Below, piece by piece: positions 1 to 7,371 of a stretch of 64,000 nt of DNA (its first letter is position 1; each line of letters starts with the position of its first letter). The notes below the pieces were generated by a model. The model searched no databases, was not told the origin of the DNA, and saw nothing but the letters and a program-made list of their open reading frames with translations. The position numbers were made by a program, and so were the translations under genes. The stretch is from Telluria mixta. Lineage in GTDB: Bacteria > Pseudomonadota > Gammaproteobacteria > Burkholderiales > Burkholderiaceae_D. Where the stretch lies: the NCBI RefSeq assembly GCF_029223865.1, contig NZ_CP119520.1, positions 3,720,001-3,784,000 on the forward strand. Direction: 5' to 3'.

Positions 1-1073
1 TGGCCGTGCCGATGGTGTTCCTGAACGGCGAACTGTTCGGCTCGGGCCGCATGCTGATCGAAGAGATCGTCGCCAAGCTGGACAAGGGCGCCGGCGCCCG
101 TGACGCTGCGAAGCTGAACGCGAAGGACCCGTACGACGTGCTGATCGTCGGCGGCGGCCCGTCGGGTGCGGCAGCGGCCGTGTATGCGGCCCGCAAAGGC
201 ATCCGTACCGGCGTCGCGACGGAACGCTTCGGCGGCCAGGTGAACGACACGATGTCGATTGAGAACTACATCTCCGTGCTGGAAACGGACGGCCCGAAAT
301 TCGCGGCCGCGCTGGAAGCGCAAGTGCGCCACTACGGCGTCGACATCATGACGCAGCAGACGGCGGCGAAAATCATTCCGCCGTCGGCGCCGGGCGAACT
401 GGTCGAAGTGCAGTTCGCGAACGGCGGCTCGCTGAAGTCGAGCACCGTGATCCTGTCGACGGGTGCGCGCTGGAGGAACGTGAACGTGCCGGGCGAGCAG
501 GAGTACAAGAACGCCGGCGTGAACTACTGCCCGCACTGCGACGGCCCGCTGTACAAGGGCAAGCGCGTGGCGGTCATCGGCGGCGGTAACTCGGGCGTGG
601 AAGCGGCGATCGACCTGGCCGGTATCGTCGAGCACGTGACCCTGCTGGAATTCGCCCCGCAGCTGAAGGCGGACGCCGTGCTCGTGAACAAGGCCGAGAG
701 CCTGTCGAACGTGACGATCCACACGAACGCACAGACGACCGAGATCACCGGCGACGGCAGCAAGGTCAACGGCATCAAGTTCAAGGACCGCCTGAGCGGC
801 GAGGAACACCTGGTGCAACTGGCCGGTGTGTTCGTCCAGATCGGCCTCGTGCCGAACACCGAGTTCCTGAAGGGCACGCTGGAACTGTCGCGCTTCGGCG
901 AGATCGTCGTGGACGACCACGGCCGCACCAACATCCCGGGCGTGTTCGCCGCGGGCGATGCGACGACGACGCCGTTCAAGCAGATCGTCATCGCGGCCGG
1001 CGACGGGGCGAAGGCGGCACTGTCCGCGTTCGACTACCTGATCCGCATGCCGGTGGCCGTCGAAGCCGCTTAA
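1..1073 (+). CDS. ahpF: Alkyl hydroperoxide reductase subunit F, 3' part (5' end outside window)
   Basis: Flavoprotein disulfide reductase that passes electrons from NAD(P)H to the peroxiredoxin AhpC. The frame is open at the window edge, and about 356 of the usual 520 or so residues are present. The first visible residues are the end of the N-terminal thioredoxin-like domain. An FAD-binding [10 protein letters not shown] follows near residue 50, then the redox-active CPHCDG, the NAD(P)-binding [10 protein letters not shown] and the FAD-closing [10 protein letters not shown]. The GTG at position 6 is an internal codon, not a start. A strong terminator lies 18 bases after the stop. ahpC would be expected upstream, outside the window. 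Confidence 0.95.
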   Translation, partial: AVPMVFLNGELFGSGRMLIEEIVAKLDKGAGARDAAKLNAKDPYDVLIVGGGPSGAAAAVYAARKGIRTGVATERFGGQVNDTMSIENYISVLETDGPKFAAALEAQVRHYGVDIMTQQTAAKIIPPSAPGELVEVQFANGGSLKSSTVILSTGARWRNVNVPGEQEYKNAGVNYCPHCDGPLYKGKRVAVIGGGNSGVEAAIDLAGIVEHVTLLEFAPQLKADAVLVNKAESLSNVTIHTNAQTTEITGDGSKVNGIKFKDRLSGEEHLVQLAGVFVQIGLVPNTEFLKGTLELSRFGEIVVDDHGRTNIPGVFAAGDATTTPFKQIVIAAGDGAKAALSAFDYLIRMPVAVEAA

Positions 1074-1090
1074 GGCAAGCTGGTCGTAAA

Positions 1091-1122
1091 AGCCCGGACG
1101 AGAGACCGTCCGGGCTTTTTTG
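1091..1122 (+). terminator. Rho-independent terminator of ahpF
   Basis: The stem AGCCCGGACG / CGTCCGGGCT with a six-base loop is followed by a T run. It starts 18 bases after the ahpF stop codon. Confidence 0.9.
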
Positions 1123-1130
1123 TTTCCAAA

Positions 1131-1145
1131 AACCGGGGTCAGAGC
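1131..1145. repeat. REP-like palindrome A, left arm fragment
   Basis: AACCGGGGTCAGAGC is the outer arm of the dispersed palindrome found elsewhere in the window. The last ten bases (1136-1145, GGGTCAGAGC) are the left copy of the target duplication made by the insertion sequence. The rest of the palindrome resumes at 2561. Confidence 0.85.
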
Positions 1146-1191
1146 TAATGCCGGTCACTTAAGGACTTGACCGACGCGATCCAAGGGCTAG

Positions 1192-1220
1192 AACGGATTT
1201 ATGTTCAACGTAAATCCGTT
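1192..1220 (+). promoter_or_regulatory. Hairpin over the first transposase start codon
   Basis: AACGGATTTA (1192-1201) and TAAATCCGTT (1211-1220) form a perfect 10-bp inverted repeat with a nine-base loop. The arm and loop contain the first ATG (1201). A transcript entering from outside the element would fold this region. Some IS4-family elements such as IS10 and IS50 use a hairpin inside the outer end to block translation of read-through mRNA. A similar role here is inference. Confidence 0.55.
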
Positions 1221-2547
1221 TTCTATCATGGCTCTGCAACTTGACCTGGATTACTCGGCCTCGCTGACGCCGCAGGAATTTGACCGTTTCGCCAGCCTTA
1301 TCGATCCGGCGTGGATCGATGAGGCTTTGCAACAGACTGGCACTGTGTCGGTGCGTCGTCGTCGGTTACCGGCCGATCGGATGGTCTGGCTGGTAATTGG
1401 ACTGGCATTGTTTCGAAACGAGCCGATCTGGCATATCGTCAAACAGCTCGATCTTGCCGATGGCCCGGCAGCCAGCACACCTGTCCCCAGTGCTTCAGTG
1501 GCGGGGCGTGAGCGTTTAGGCGAAGCCCCATTGGAATGGCTGTTCAAGCGGACGGCAAGCTGCTGGGGTGAGCGTGCCCCAGCGGAGAGTGCGCTGTTTC
1601 ATGGCCTGCGCAGTTATGCTGTTGATGGCGTGGTCTGGTCGGTGCCGAGCACGCCAGAAAACGAAAGGGAGTTTGGCCGGCCCCGGGGAGGTGACGGACG
1701 TGATGGCGCTTGGCCGCAATTGCGTGCCGTCTGCCTGATGGATACCCACAGTCACCTGCTGCGCGCCGTCGACTTCGGAGAGTGCCAGACAGGTGAGCTG
1801 AGCTATGCAAAGACACTGATACAGGCTGCGCCTGATAACTCGCTCACGATTTTTGATCGAGCCTATTTCTCGGCCGCGTTTCTACTGGACTGGCAACGGT
1901 CGGGCCTGCAAAAGCATTGGCTGATACGCACCAAAACCTCGCTGTGTTATGAGGTAGTCTGCCAGGTGGCTCCCGGTGACTGTCTGGTACGGCTTCCCGT
2001 CTCACCTCAGGCGCGTCGGCAGCATCCGGATCTTCCCTCGCACTGGCAGGCTAGACTGATCGAATGCACGGTGGGCGGACAGCCTCGACGATTTCTCACC
2101 TCGCTGTGCGATGCGCATCGTTTCCCCGCGCGTGACGTCGCCGCACACTACGTGCAGCGATGGGAGATCGAACTCGGTTTCAGGGAAATGAAGCAAGGCA
2201 TGCTGAAAAAAGCGCCTGTCCTGCGCAGCAGGCTGCCGGAACTCGTGCGCCAGGAAGTATGGGGAATGTTGATCGCCTACAACCTGCTGCGCCATGAAAT
2301 TGCCCAGATGGCCACTGAACTGAACGTGCCACCGCAGCGCCTCAGCTTCCAATGGCTGGCCCTGGCCATCGTTACCGCGCTGTACCACTGGCCGCTCGAA
2401 ACACCCGGCACCTTCCCCAAGCGATTGGCATCGCTACGTGAACAAGCACGTGCCTACCTTCTACCAGAGCGACGAACACGCTCATATCCGAGAACAATAA
2501 AATCCAGGAAATCCAAGTACCCAACAAAACATGCCAGCCCCGCTTAA
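1201..2547 (+). CDS. IS4-family DDE transposase, copy 1
   Basis: 448-residue transposase. The N-terminal part matches the IS4 N-terminal domain (IDPAWIDEALQQTGTVSVRR region). DDE catalytic elements are visible around LMDTHSHLLRAVDFG and TIFDRAYF. The family signature Y-2-R-3-E-6-K is exact in YVQRWEIELGFREMK near residue 320. The first ATG lies in a hairpin, and an in-frame ATG at 1228 (MALQLDLDYS) is a credible alternative start; neither has a clear Shine-Dalgarno sequence. The stop codon is inside the right terminal repeat. The protein ends SPA here and SPD in the other copy. Confidence 0.93.
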   Translation: MFNVNPFSIMALQLDLDYSASLTPQEFDRFASLIDPAWIDEALQQTGTVSVRRRRLPADRMVWLVIGLALFRNEPIWHIVKQLDLADGPAASTPVPSASVAGRERLGEAPLEWLFKRTASCWGERAPAESALFHGLRSYAVDGVVWSVPSTPENEREFGRPRGGDGRDGAWPQLRAVCLMDTHSHLLRAVDFGECQTGELSYAKTLIQAAPDNSLTIFDRAYFSAAFLLDWQRSGLQKHWLIRTKTSLCYEVVCQVAPGDCLVRLPVSPQARRQHPDLPSHWQARLIECTVGGQPRRFLTSLCDAHRFPARDVAAHYVQRWEIELGFREMKQGMLKKAPVLRSRLPELVRQEVWGMLIAYNLLRHEIAQMATELNVPPQRLSFQWLALAIVTALYHWPLETPGTFPKRLASLREQARAYLLPERRTRSYPRTIKSRKSKYPTKHASPA

Positions 2548-2560
2548 CTGACTGGCATTA

Positions 2561-2611
2561 GGGTCAGAGCCCGGTTATTGGAAATTTCCCAAAATCGGGC
2601 TCTGACCCCGG
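2561..2611. repeat. REP-like palindrome A, right part
   Basis: It begins with the right target duplication GGGTCAGAGC and runs to CTCTGACCCCGG. Removing the insertion sequence and one duplication rebuilds a palindrome with arms CCGGGGTCAGAGCCCG and a short AT-richer centre. The stop codon and C-terminal codons of the leftward gene at 2564 lie inside it. Confidence 0.85.
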
Positions 2612-3205
2612 TGTTGCTTTACGGTAGCGCAGGGCCAGTGCCGCCAGCACGCAGCCCGTCGCGAACACGGGCAGGCCGGCCGGTTCCGGCACCGGGGTGG
2701 CGGTCACGAATGCGGCGTCGGCCCAGACCGTGGCGGGTGCGCCCGGCATCAGGTCGATCGATGCGACGTTGCCGCTCGTGCCCGGGACGTAGTTGTCGAG
2801 CGCCGCGTTCACCAGCGCAATCCCGAAGCCGGTGCCGATCGCGCCGCCGGGCGCGATGTCGAAGGCGGCGTCGAAGCTGAGCAGGCCGCCGAACGTCACG
2901 GCCTGCAGCAGTTCGTTGAACGTGGGGCCGTTGCCGAACGTGACTTTGGTGCCGATGTCGCCGCCGACGTCGCCCGCCGGCAGCGCGGTGCCACCGAACG
3001 CGCCGGTGAAATGCGTCAGCGTGGCCGTCGCCGGCGTCGCGCCTGCCAGAGCCGCGAACGTCAGGTCGAGGTAGCCGGTGCCCGTCAGGCCCGACGTGTC
3101 GACGGTGAAGTGATACATCGGCCCGGCGAACGCGGTGTTCGCGCCGCCGGCGAGCGCCAGTGCCAGCAGGGCGCGTGTGAAGAAGGATGTCAGGTGCTTG
3201 ATCAT
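2564..3205 (-). CDS. PEP-CTERM sorting-domain protein with a C-terminal tail encoded by a REP
   Basis: 213-residue predicted secreted protein. It has a signal peptide (residues 1 to about 27, ending NTAFA) and a low-complexity beta-rich middle. Near residue 172 is a PEP-CTERM signal: VPEPAGLP, a hydrophobic segment and the basic cluster RYRK. PEP-CTERM proteins are processed by exosortase and sent to the cell surface; no exosortase is in this window. After RYRK the frame runs about 17 more residues (ATPGSEPDFGKFPITGL), encoded entirely by the REP-like palindrome, and stops inside it. That tail is unusual because the basic cluster normally ends such proteins. The gene is codirectional with the xylanase upstream. 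Confidence 0.85.
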   Translation of the reverse strand: MIKHLTSFFTRALLALALAGGANTAFAGPMYHFTVDTSGLTGTGYLDLTFAALAGATPATATLTHFTGAFGGTALPAGDVGGDIGTKVTFGNGPTFNELLQAVTFGGLLSFDAAFDIAPGGAIGTGFGIALVNAALDNYVPGTSGNVASIDLMPGAPATVWADAAFVTATPVPEPAGLPVFATGCVLAALALRYRKATPGSEPDFGKFPITGL

Positions 3206-3216
3206 GGCGGAGTCTT

Positions 3217-4761
3217 TCAGAACGTGATGCCTTGGAGTTTCGGGGTGTAGGCGATGGCGCCCTTCGATGGGTTGCCGAACGTCGTCGTCACGGTGACGGT
3301 GGCGCCCGGGGCGATCTGGTTCACGGGCAGCGTGATGTACGGCACGCCGTTCACGTCACCCTGCCTGTTGTCGAGCGTGACACCCGCCGTGAGGCCCTCC
3401 ACCACGAGGCGCAGGGTCGACGCGGCGATCGTCGCGCCCGTGGTATTGGTAAAGGACACCGTGCCGCTGAACTGGCTCGTGAAACGGTTCGCCGTCAGGC
3501 CGCTCTGCACGACCTTGACGCTGGCCGTGAGGTCGGCGACGGCCGGCTGGCTGACGAAGGTGCTCACGCTGGACGGTTCGAGGTCGGCGCTGGCGCCGCC
3601 CGCGATGACCGGGTAGTCGCCCGCATAGCTTTCGTTCGTCGCGGCCGACGTGACGTAGCGTTTCAGGGTGCCGGGCGCGCCGCTGCCGAACGCCAGGTTG
3701 ACGCGGCGCTGCGCCGTGCCGTTGTTGACCGCGACGACGACGACCTTGCCGTCGCCGCCCTTGTACGCGGTCACGTACACGTCGGGGTAGGGGTTCTGCG
3801 TGGCGCCGATGCGCACGTAGCCGGGCCGCACGAATTTCGCGTACTGCGACATGATCCACCCGCGCTTGCTGACGTTGCCGTCCTCCGTGATCAGCCCGTA
3901 GAAGCGGCGGATGTACCACCACACGTAGGCGCTGTAGTTCGCGGCCATGCTGCGGTGGACCTCGATCGCCACCGGCATCGCCTTGGCCCAGTCGTTGGCG
4001 TCCGACGTGCTGTCGGTGTAGTGCTCCGTCATCCACACCTCTTTGCCCTTGGCGCGCGCGAGCGGGTAGTCGCTGGGCGTCGTGCCGTACAAATGGCCCG
4101 CCACGATGGACAGCTGGGCCGCCGCGCCCGCGTCGTTCAGGATCGGATCGGACAGCACCTTGCGCATGCCCAGCGATTCCGGCGCCATCAGCTTGAGGCC
4201 GGCAAAGCGCGGCCCCTGCGACTTGATGAAGTCGATGAACTGGGCGGAGGTCCACTGGCAGCCCTCGTAGTCCGGATCCCAGTCCGGCTCGTTCTGCACG
4301 GAGATGCCGTACAGCTGGGCGCCGTTCGTGCGCATGTAGTCGGCGAAGCCCAGCAGGTGCGTCGCGTAGTCCGGGTAGTAGCTCGGGATCAGGCTGCCGT
4401 GCGCGATGGCGTTCGACGTCTTCATGTACGGCGGCGGCGTCCACGGCGTGGCGAACAGGGTGACGCCCTTCGCCTTCGCCAGCTTCGCCGTCGGCACCTG
4501 CGTGGCCCACGCGCTGCTGGACGGGTCGATGCGCATCCGCATGACCGTCAGGCCGATCTGGCCCGGGCCCGTGCCGAACGCGGTGTCGACCTGGGCCGGC
4601 GTCAGGTCGGCGATCCAGCCCGCGCCGTTATGCCCGCCGAACCCGCGGATGACCTGGTAGGTCGTCGCGGGATCGATGGCGACCGTCTGCGCGACGGCCG
4701 CGGGGAGCGCGGACATCGCGAGCAGCGGCAGGCTCCATCGTAATAAACGTTGTTTCAACAT
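3217..4761 (-). CDS. Secreted GH30 (subfamily 8-like) glucuronoxylanase with C-terminal beta domain
   Basis: 514 residues with a signal peptide ending about residue 24 (LPAAVAQ). The catalytic barrel carries the acid/base Glu in SVQNEPD (about residue 158) and the nucleophile Glu in MTEHY (about 246). The arginine-bearing YVWWYIRRFYGLITEDG segment is the one that contacts the glucuronic-acid branch in characterised GH30_8 enzymes, so a glucuronoxylan endoxylanase is likely. A side beta domain follows the barrel (to about residue 405). An extra beta-rich C-terminal domain of roughly 105 residues is absent from the paralogue upstream. An RBS (GGAGGAGATGAG region) precedes the ATG. Confidence 0.9.
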   Translation of the reverse strand: MLKQRLLRWSLPLLAMSALPAAVAQTVAIDPATTYQVIRGFGGHNGAGWIADLTPAQVDTAFGTGPGQIGLTVMRMRIDPSSSAWATQVPTAKLAKAKGVTLFATPWTPPPYMKTSNAIAHGSLIPSYYPDYATHLLGFADYMRTNGAQLYGISVQNEPDWDPDYEGCQWTSAQFIDFIKSQGPRFAGLKLMAPESLGMRKVLSDPILNDAGAAAQLSIVAGHLYGTTPSDYPLARAKGKEVWMTEHYTDSTSDANDWAKAMPVAIEVHRSMAANYSAYVWWYIRRFYGLITEDGNVSKRGWIMSQYAKFVRPGYVRIGATQNPYPDVYVTAYKGGDGKVVVVAVNNGTAQRRVNLAFGSGAPGTLKRYVTSAATNESYAGDYPVIAGGASADLEPSSVSTFVSQPAVADLTASVKVVQSGLTANRFTSQFSGTVSFTNTTGATIAASTLRLVVEGLTAGVTLDNRQGDVNGVPYITLPVNQIAPGATVTVTTTFGNPSKGAIAYTPKLQGITF

Positions 4762-4793
4762 GACTCATCTCCTCCTGGGTTGGTTTTATTGAC

Positions 4794-6020
4794 TTACTGA
4801 CTTACAAAAGTGTTGACGCTGCCGGGATCGATCCACGCGGTCGCGACGCCGGCCGTGACCGTGTACTGCCCCGCATACCCGGTGTTGTCCGTCGACGTGG
4901 TGCGGTATTTCGTGAAGCCGGGGGCGGCACTGCCGACCTGCAGCTGCAGCTGGCGCTGCGACGTGCCGTTGTTGATGGCCACCACGACCAGCTTGCCGGC
5001 GGTGTTCTTGTAGGCCGTGACGAAGACGTCGGCATACGGCTTTTCCGTCGCCGCGACGCGCACGGCGCCGGGGCGGACGTATTTCGCGAACTGGGCCATG
5101 ATGTAGCCGCGCTTGCTGACGTTGCCGTCCTCCGTCAGCAGGCCGTACGGGCGTCGGATGTACCACCAGACATAGGCGCTGTAGTTGGCCACCATGCTGT
5201 TGTGCAGTTCCAGCGCGACCGGCATCGCCTTCGTCCAGTCGTTTGCGTCGGACGTGCTGTCGGTGAAGTGCTCCGTCATCCACACCTCCTTGCCCTTGGA
5301 ACGGGCGAGGGGATAGTCGCTCGGGTTCACGCCGTACAGGTGGCCGGCGAGGATGTCGAACTGCGGCGCGGCCGTCGCGCTGTTGAGAATTGGATCGGTG
5401 AGCGGTTTATAGAACGTGGCGGACTCGCCCGCGATCACCTTGTAGGTGCCGAAGCGCGACCCCTGGGAGGACAGGAAATCGATGAATTGCTGCGAGGTCC
5501 ACAGGCAGCTTTCGTAGTCCGGGGCGAAGTCCGGTTCGTTCTGGATCGAGATGGCGTATAGCGCGGCGCCGCCGGCCTGCATCGTGCTCGCGAAGTTCAG
5601 CAAGTGCGTGGCGTAGTCGCCATAGCGGCTGGGCAACAGGCTTCCCTGGACGAGGCTGTTATTTGTCTTCATGTCCGCCGGCGGCGTCCACGGCGTCCCG
5701 AACAGGATGGCGCCTTTCGCCTTGGCGAGTTGCGCGGACGTCAGTTGCGTGGACCACTTGCTGGGATCCGGATCGATGCGCAGGCGCATGATGGACAGGC
5801 CGATCTGGCCCGTGCCGGTGCCGAACGCGGCGTCGACCTGGGCAGCGGTCAGCTCCGCCGCCCAGCCGGCACCGCTGAAGCCGCCGAAGCCGCGCACGGT
5901 CTGGTACGTCGTGGCCGGGTTGATGGCGACCGTCTGCGCGGATGCGCTGGCGGCAAAGGCGGACAACAGGAGAATCGCCGCCGCGACGCGGCGGGTGGTG
6001 CGCGAAAAAGCATGAGGCAT
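4794..6020 (-). CDS. Secreted GH30 (subfamily 8-like) glucuronoxylanase, short paralogue
   Basis: 408 residues with a signal peptide ending in ASASAQ (about residue 28). It aligns along its length with the downstream paralogue and shares the mature start TVAI(N/D)PATTYQ. The catalytic Glu residues are in SIQNEPDF and MTEHF (nucleophile about residue 250), and the Arg-containing YVWWYIRRPYGLLTEDG is kept. It ends after the side beta domain (VNTFVSQ), where the longer paralogue continues. The two genes are 32 bases apart and probably arose by tandem duplication. The AT-rich control region 6021-6401 lies upstream. Confidence 0.9.
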   Translation of the reverse strand: MPHAFSRTTRRVAAAILLLSAFAASASAQTVAINPATTYQTVRGFGGFSGAGWAAELTAAQVDAAFGTGTGQIGLSIMRLRIDPDPSKWSTQLTSAQLAKAKGAILFGTPWTPPADMKTNNSLVQGSLLPSRYGDYATHLLNFASTMQAGGAALYAISIQNEPDFAPDYESCLWTSQQFIDFLSSQGSRFGTYKVIAGESATFYKPLTDPILNSATAAPQFDILAGHLYGVNPSDYPLARSKGKEVWMTEHFTDSTSDANDWTKAMPVALELHNSMVANYSAYVWWYIRRPYGLLTEDGNVSKRGYIMAQFAKYVRPGAVRVAATEKPYADVFVTAYKNTAGKLVVVAINNGTSQRQLQLQVGSAAPGFTKYRTTSTDNTGYAGQYTVTAGVATAWIDPGSVNTFVSQ

Positions 6021-6401
6021 GAACGTCTCCGTGATCGGTTGATTGCCGGGCGGGGGCGGCCCGGGAGTTCACTGCGTGTGCTGCTTTTGCTGCGGACCCG
6101 TGCCGGGATCGCCGGCGGGCAGGACGAGCGACGCCAGTGCCCGATGAGGGCACGAGGTCGCTGTGAAAAAGCGGACTGTCGTAGCGCGCGATCAGCGCCG
6201 GAACAAGAGCGGGATGAGGCGAGGAAGGGAACGCGGCGGGCGACGCGTGATCGGGGTGTGTGGCATATCTCCTCCGTTTATTGTTATTTACTGTTATTTC
6301 ACAAATTTATGTTTGCGATAACATTTTTGTTGCAACTATCTTATGCCTCGGGGGATGCGCGATCAAACCAAAGATTGTTAGCAATAATTCACAAATTGTA
6401 T
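6021..6401. promoter_or_regulatory. AT-rich control region upstream of the xylanase pair
   Basis: No gene is supported here. The part near 6270-6410 is far richer in A and T than its surroundings. It lies between the leftward xylanase genes and the downstream end of the leftward receiver-like gene, so it is the likely promoter region of the xylanases. The part near 6150-6250 is GC-rich and shows nothing I can name. Confidence 0.5.
6309..6324. promoter_or_regulatory. Candidate LacI-type operator
   Basis: ATGTTTGCGATAACAT is an even-length imperfect palindrome (six of eight arm positions match) centred on CG, the layout typical of LacI-family operators. It lies about 290 bases upstream of the short xylanase gene. 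No LacI-type regulator is encoded nearby. Confidence 0.35.
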
Positions 6402-6848
6402 TTATGCTAACCGGGTGGAGGCTCTGTCGCGGGCGTGCCGGCGCCGCTGGCCGTCGCGCCGCTCGAACCGGATGGAAGAAGGGACAGGATGGGCGCCCGT
6501 GCCGTCCAGCCCGAACTCCAGCGCATGGCGCAGGGCGCGCACGGTAACCGGTTTCGTGACAGTGGCGCTGAACGCGTGGTACAGCGGCGGGAAGGGCTCG
6601 TCCTCGTCGAGCAGCAGGACTGTCGGCGTGCCGGAGGCCAGGCGGGAGAGCTCGCCGGGCAGCGAGCGCCGGTCGCCGGCGGCGTGCGCGCTGGAGGTGA
6701 GGATCACGTCGAAGTGCAGCGCCTTGGTGGCGTTCAGCGTCGCCTGCGTCGTCGTCGTCTCGGCAACCAGGTAGCCGAGCGATTTGAGCAGGGTGGCACT
6801 GTGGCGGCGTGCGGCCGCGTCATCGTCGTATATCAGGGCGTACTTCAT
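6402..6848 (-). CDS. Receiver-like protein lacking the phospho-acceptor Asp
   Basis: 148 residues from the ATG at 6848, which has AGGAGG seven bases upstream; a longer frame to 6902 lacks this. The fold follows a CheY-like receiver: the acidic cluster YDDD (residues 7-10), the beta-3 strand FDVILTSS, and the conserved Lys in TVTKPV. At the position of the phospho-acceptor Asp (DxxLLD in normal receivers) the residue is Ser52. This makes it a pseudo-receiver, or a protein controlled by something other than phosphorylation. The basic C-terminal 30 residues are low complexity. No histidine kinase is adjacent. Confidence 0.7.
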   Translation of the reverse strand: MKYALIYDDDAAARRHSATLLKSLGYLVAETTTTQATLNATKALHFDVILTSSAHAAGDRRSLPGELSRLASGTPTVLLLDEDEPFPPLYHAFSATVTKPVTVRALRHALEFGLDGTGAHPVPSSIRFERRDGQRRRHARDRASTRLA

Positions 6849-7039
6849 GATGAGTCCTCCTGCCTTGGGTATGGCGGCCTCCTCGTATTGTTCAACTGTC
6901 AATTTGTAACAAATGATGCGAACGGCTTGTTCGGCCTAGCGATGGGCGCGCCAGCGGGCGAACGCATCCACGCGTGCGGCGCACACGCGGGACCGGAGAG
7001 TCTGCAACGAGGTCGACTGCGATTGGATGCGCTGCATCG

Positions 7040-7159
7040 TCAGTGGAGGAACATCGGCGCAAAGCCGCCCAGCGCATCGGTCTCGCACAGGAGCCACGTT
7101 GCCATGCCAGTGAGCGCTAGCCAGGCTGCGGTAAAGGGAGCGGGTAAGAAGCGGATCAT
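7040..7159 (-). CDS. Possible 39-residue single-pass membrane protein
   Basis: A short leftward frame from the ATG at 7159 to TGA at 7040, with GGAGG six bases upstream of the ATG. The product starts MIRFLPAPFTAAWLALTG and is hydrophobic from residue 3 to 24, consistent with one membrane segment, with a short C-terminal tail ending PMFLH. It lies between the receiver-like gene and recQ. I do not recognise a family. The ribosome site and hydrophobic core are the only support. Confidence 0.4.
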   Translation of the reverse strand: MIRFLPAPFTAAWLALTGMATWLLCETDALGGFAPMFLH

Positions 7160-7371
7160 GATGAACCTCCGGCATACGGATTGCTGTCGTGTTGATGTCA
7201 TCTTAGAACGTGTGCTTGAGAGAAACTATCGGCTGGCAATCCGTCACTCTGTAGGAATAAAGCTCGTCGCCTTGTATGACCGCTAGTGGGCGCTCGTGCA
7301 TAGCCTCCTACGGTTGCTGTAGGTTGCGTCCTATGGTGTGTCGCCGTGCTCAGGCTTACATTGGCTGCATC

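Larger units (their letters stand above)
1146..2560 (+). mobile_element. IS4-family insertion sequence, copy 1 (1415 bp)
   Basis: The ends are imperfect 17-bp inverted repeats, TAATGCCGGTCACTTAA at 1146-1162 and the complement of TAATGCCAGTCAGTTAA at 2544-2560, with 15 of 17 matching. They flank one transposase gene. A perfect 10-bp direct repeat GGGTCAGAGC (1136-1145 and 2561-2570) is the target duplication. The second copy at 48338-49752 has the same length and ends, and its transposase differs only in the last residue, so at least one transposition is recent. Both copies lie in the same REP-like sequence. Confidence 0.95.

Noticed and set aside
6361-6395. Second operator-like sequence TTGTTAGCAATAA near the xylanase control region
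   Set aside because: It has an odd centre and few matching positions; AT-rich DNA gives such matches often.
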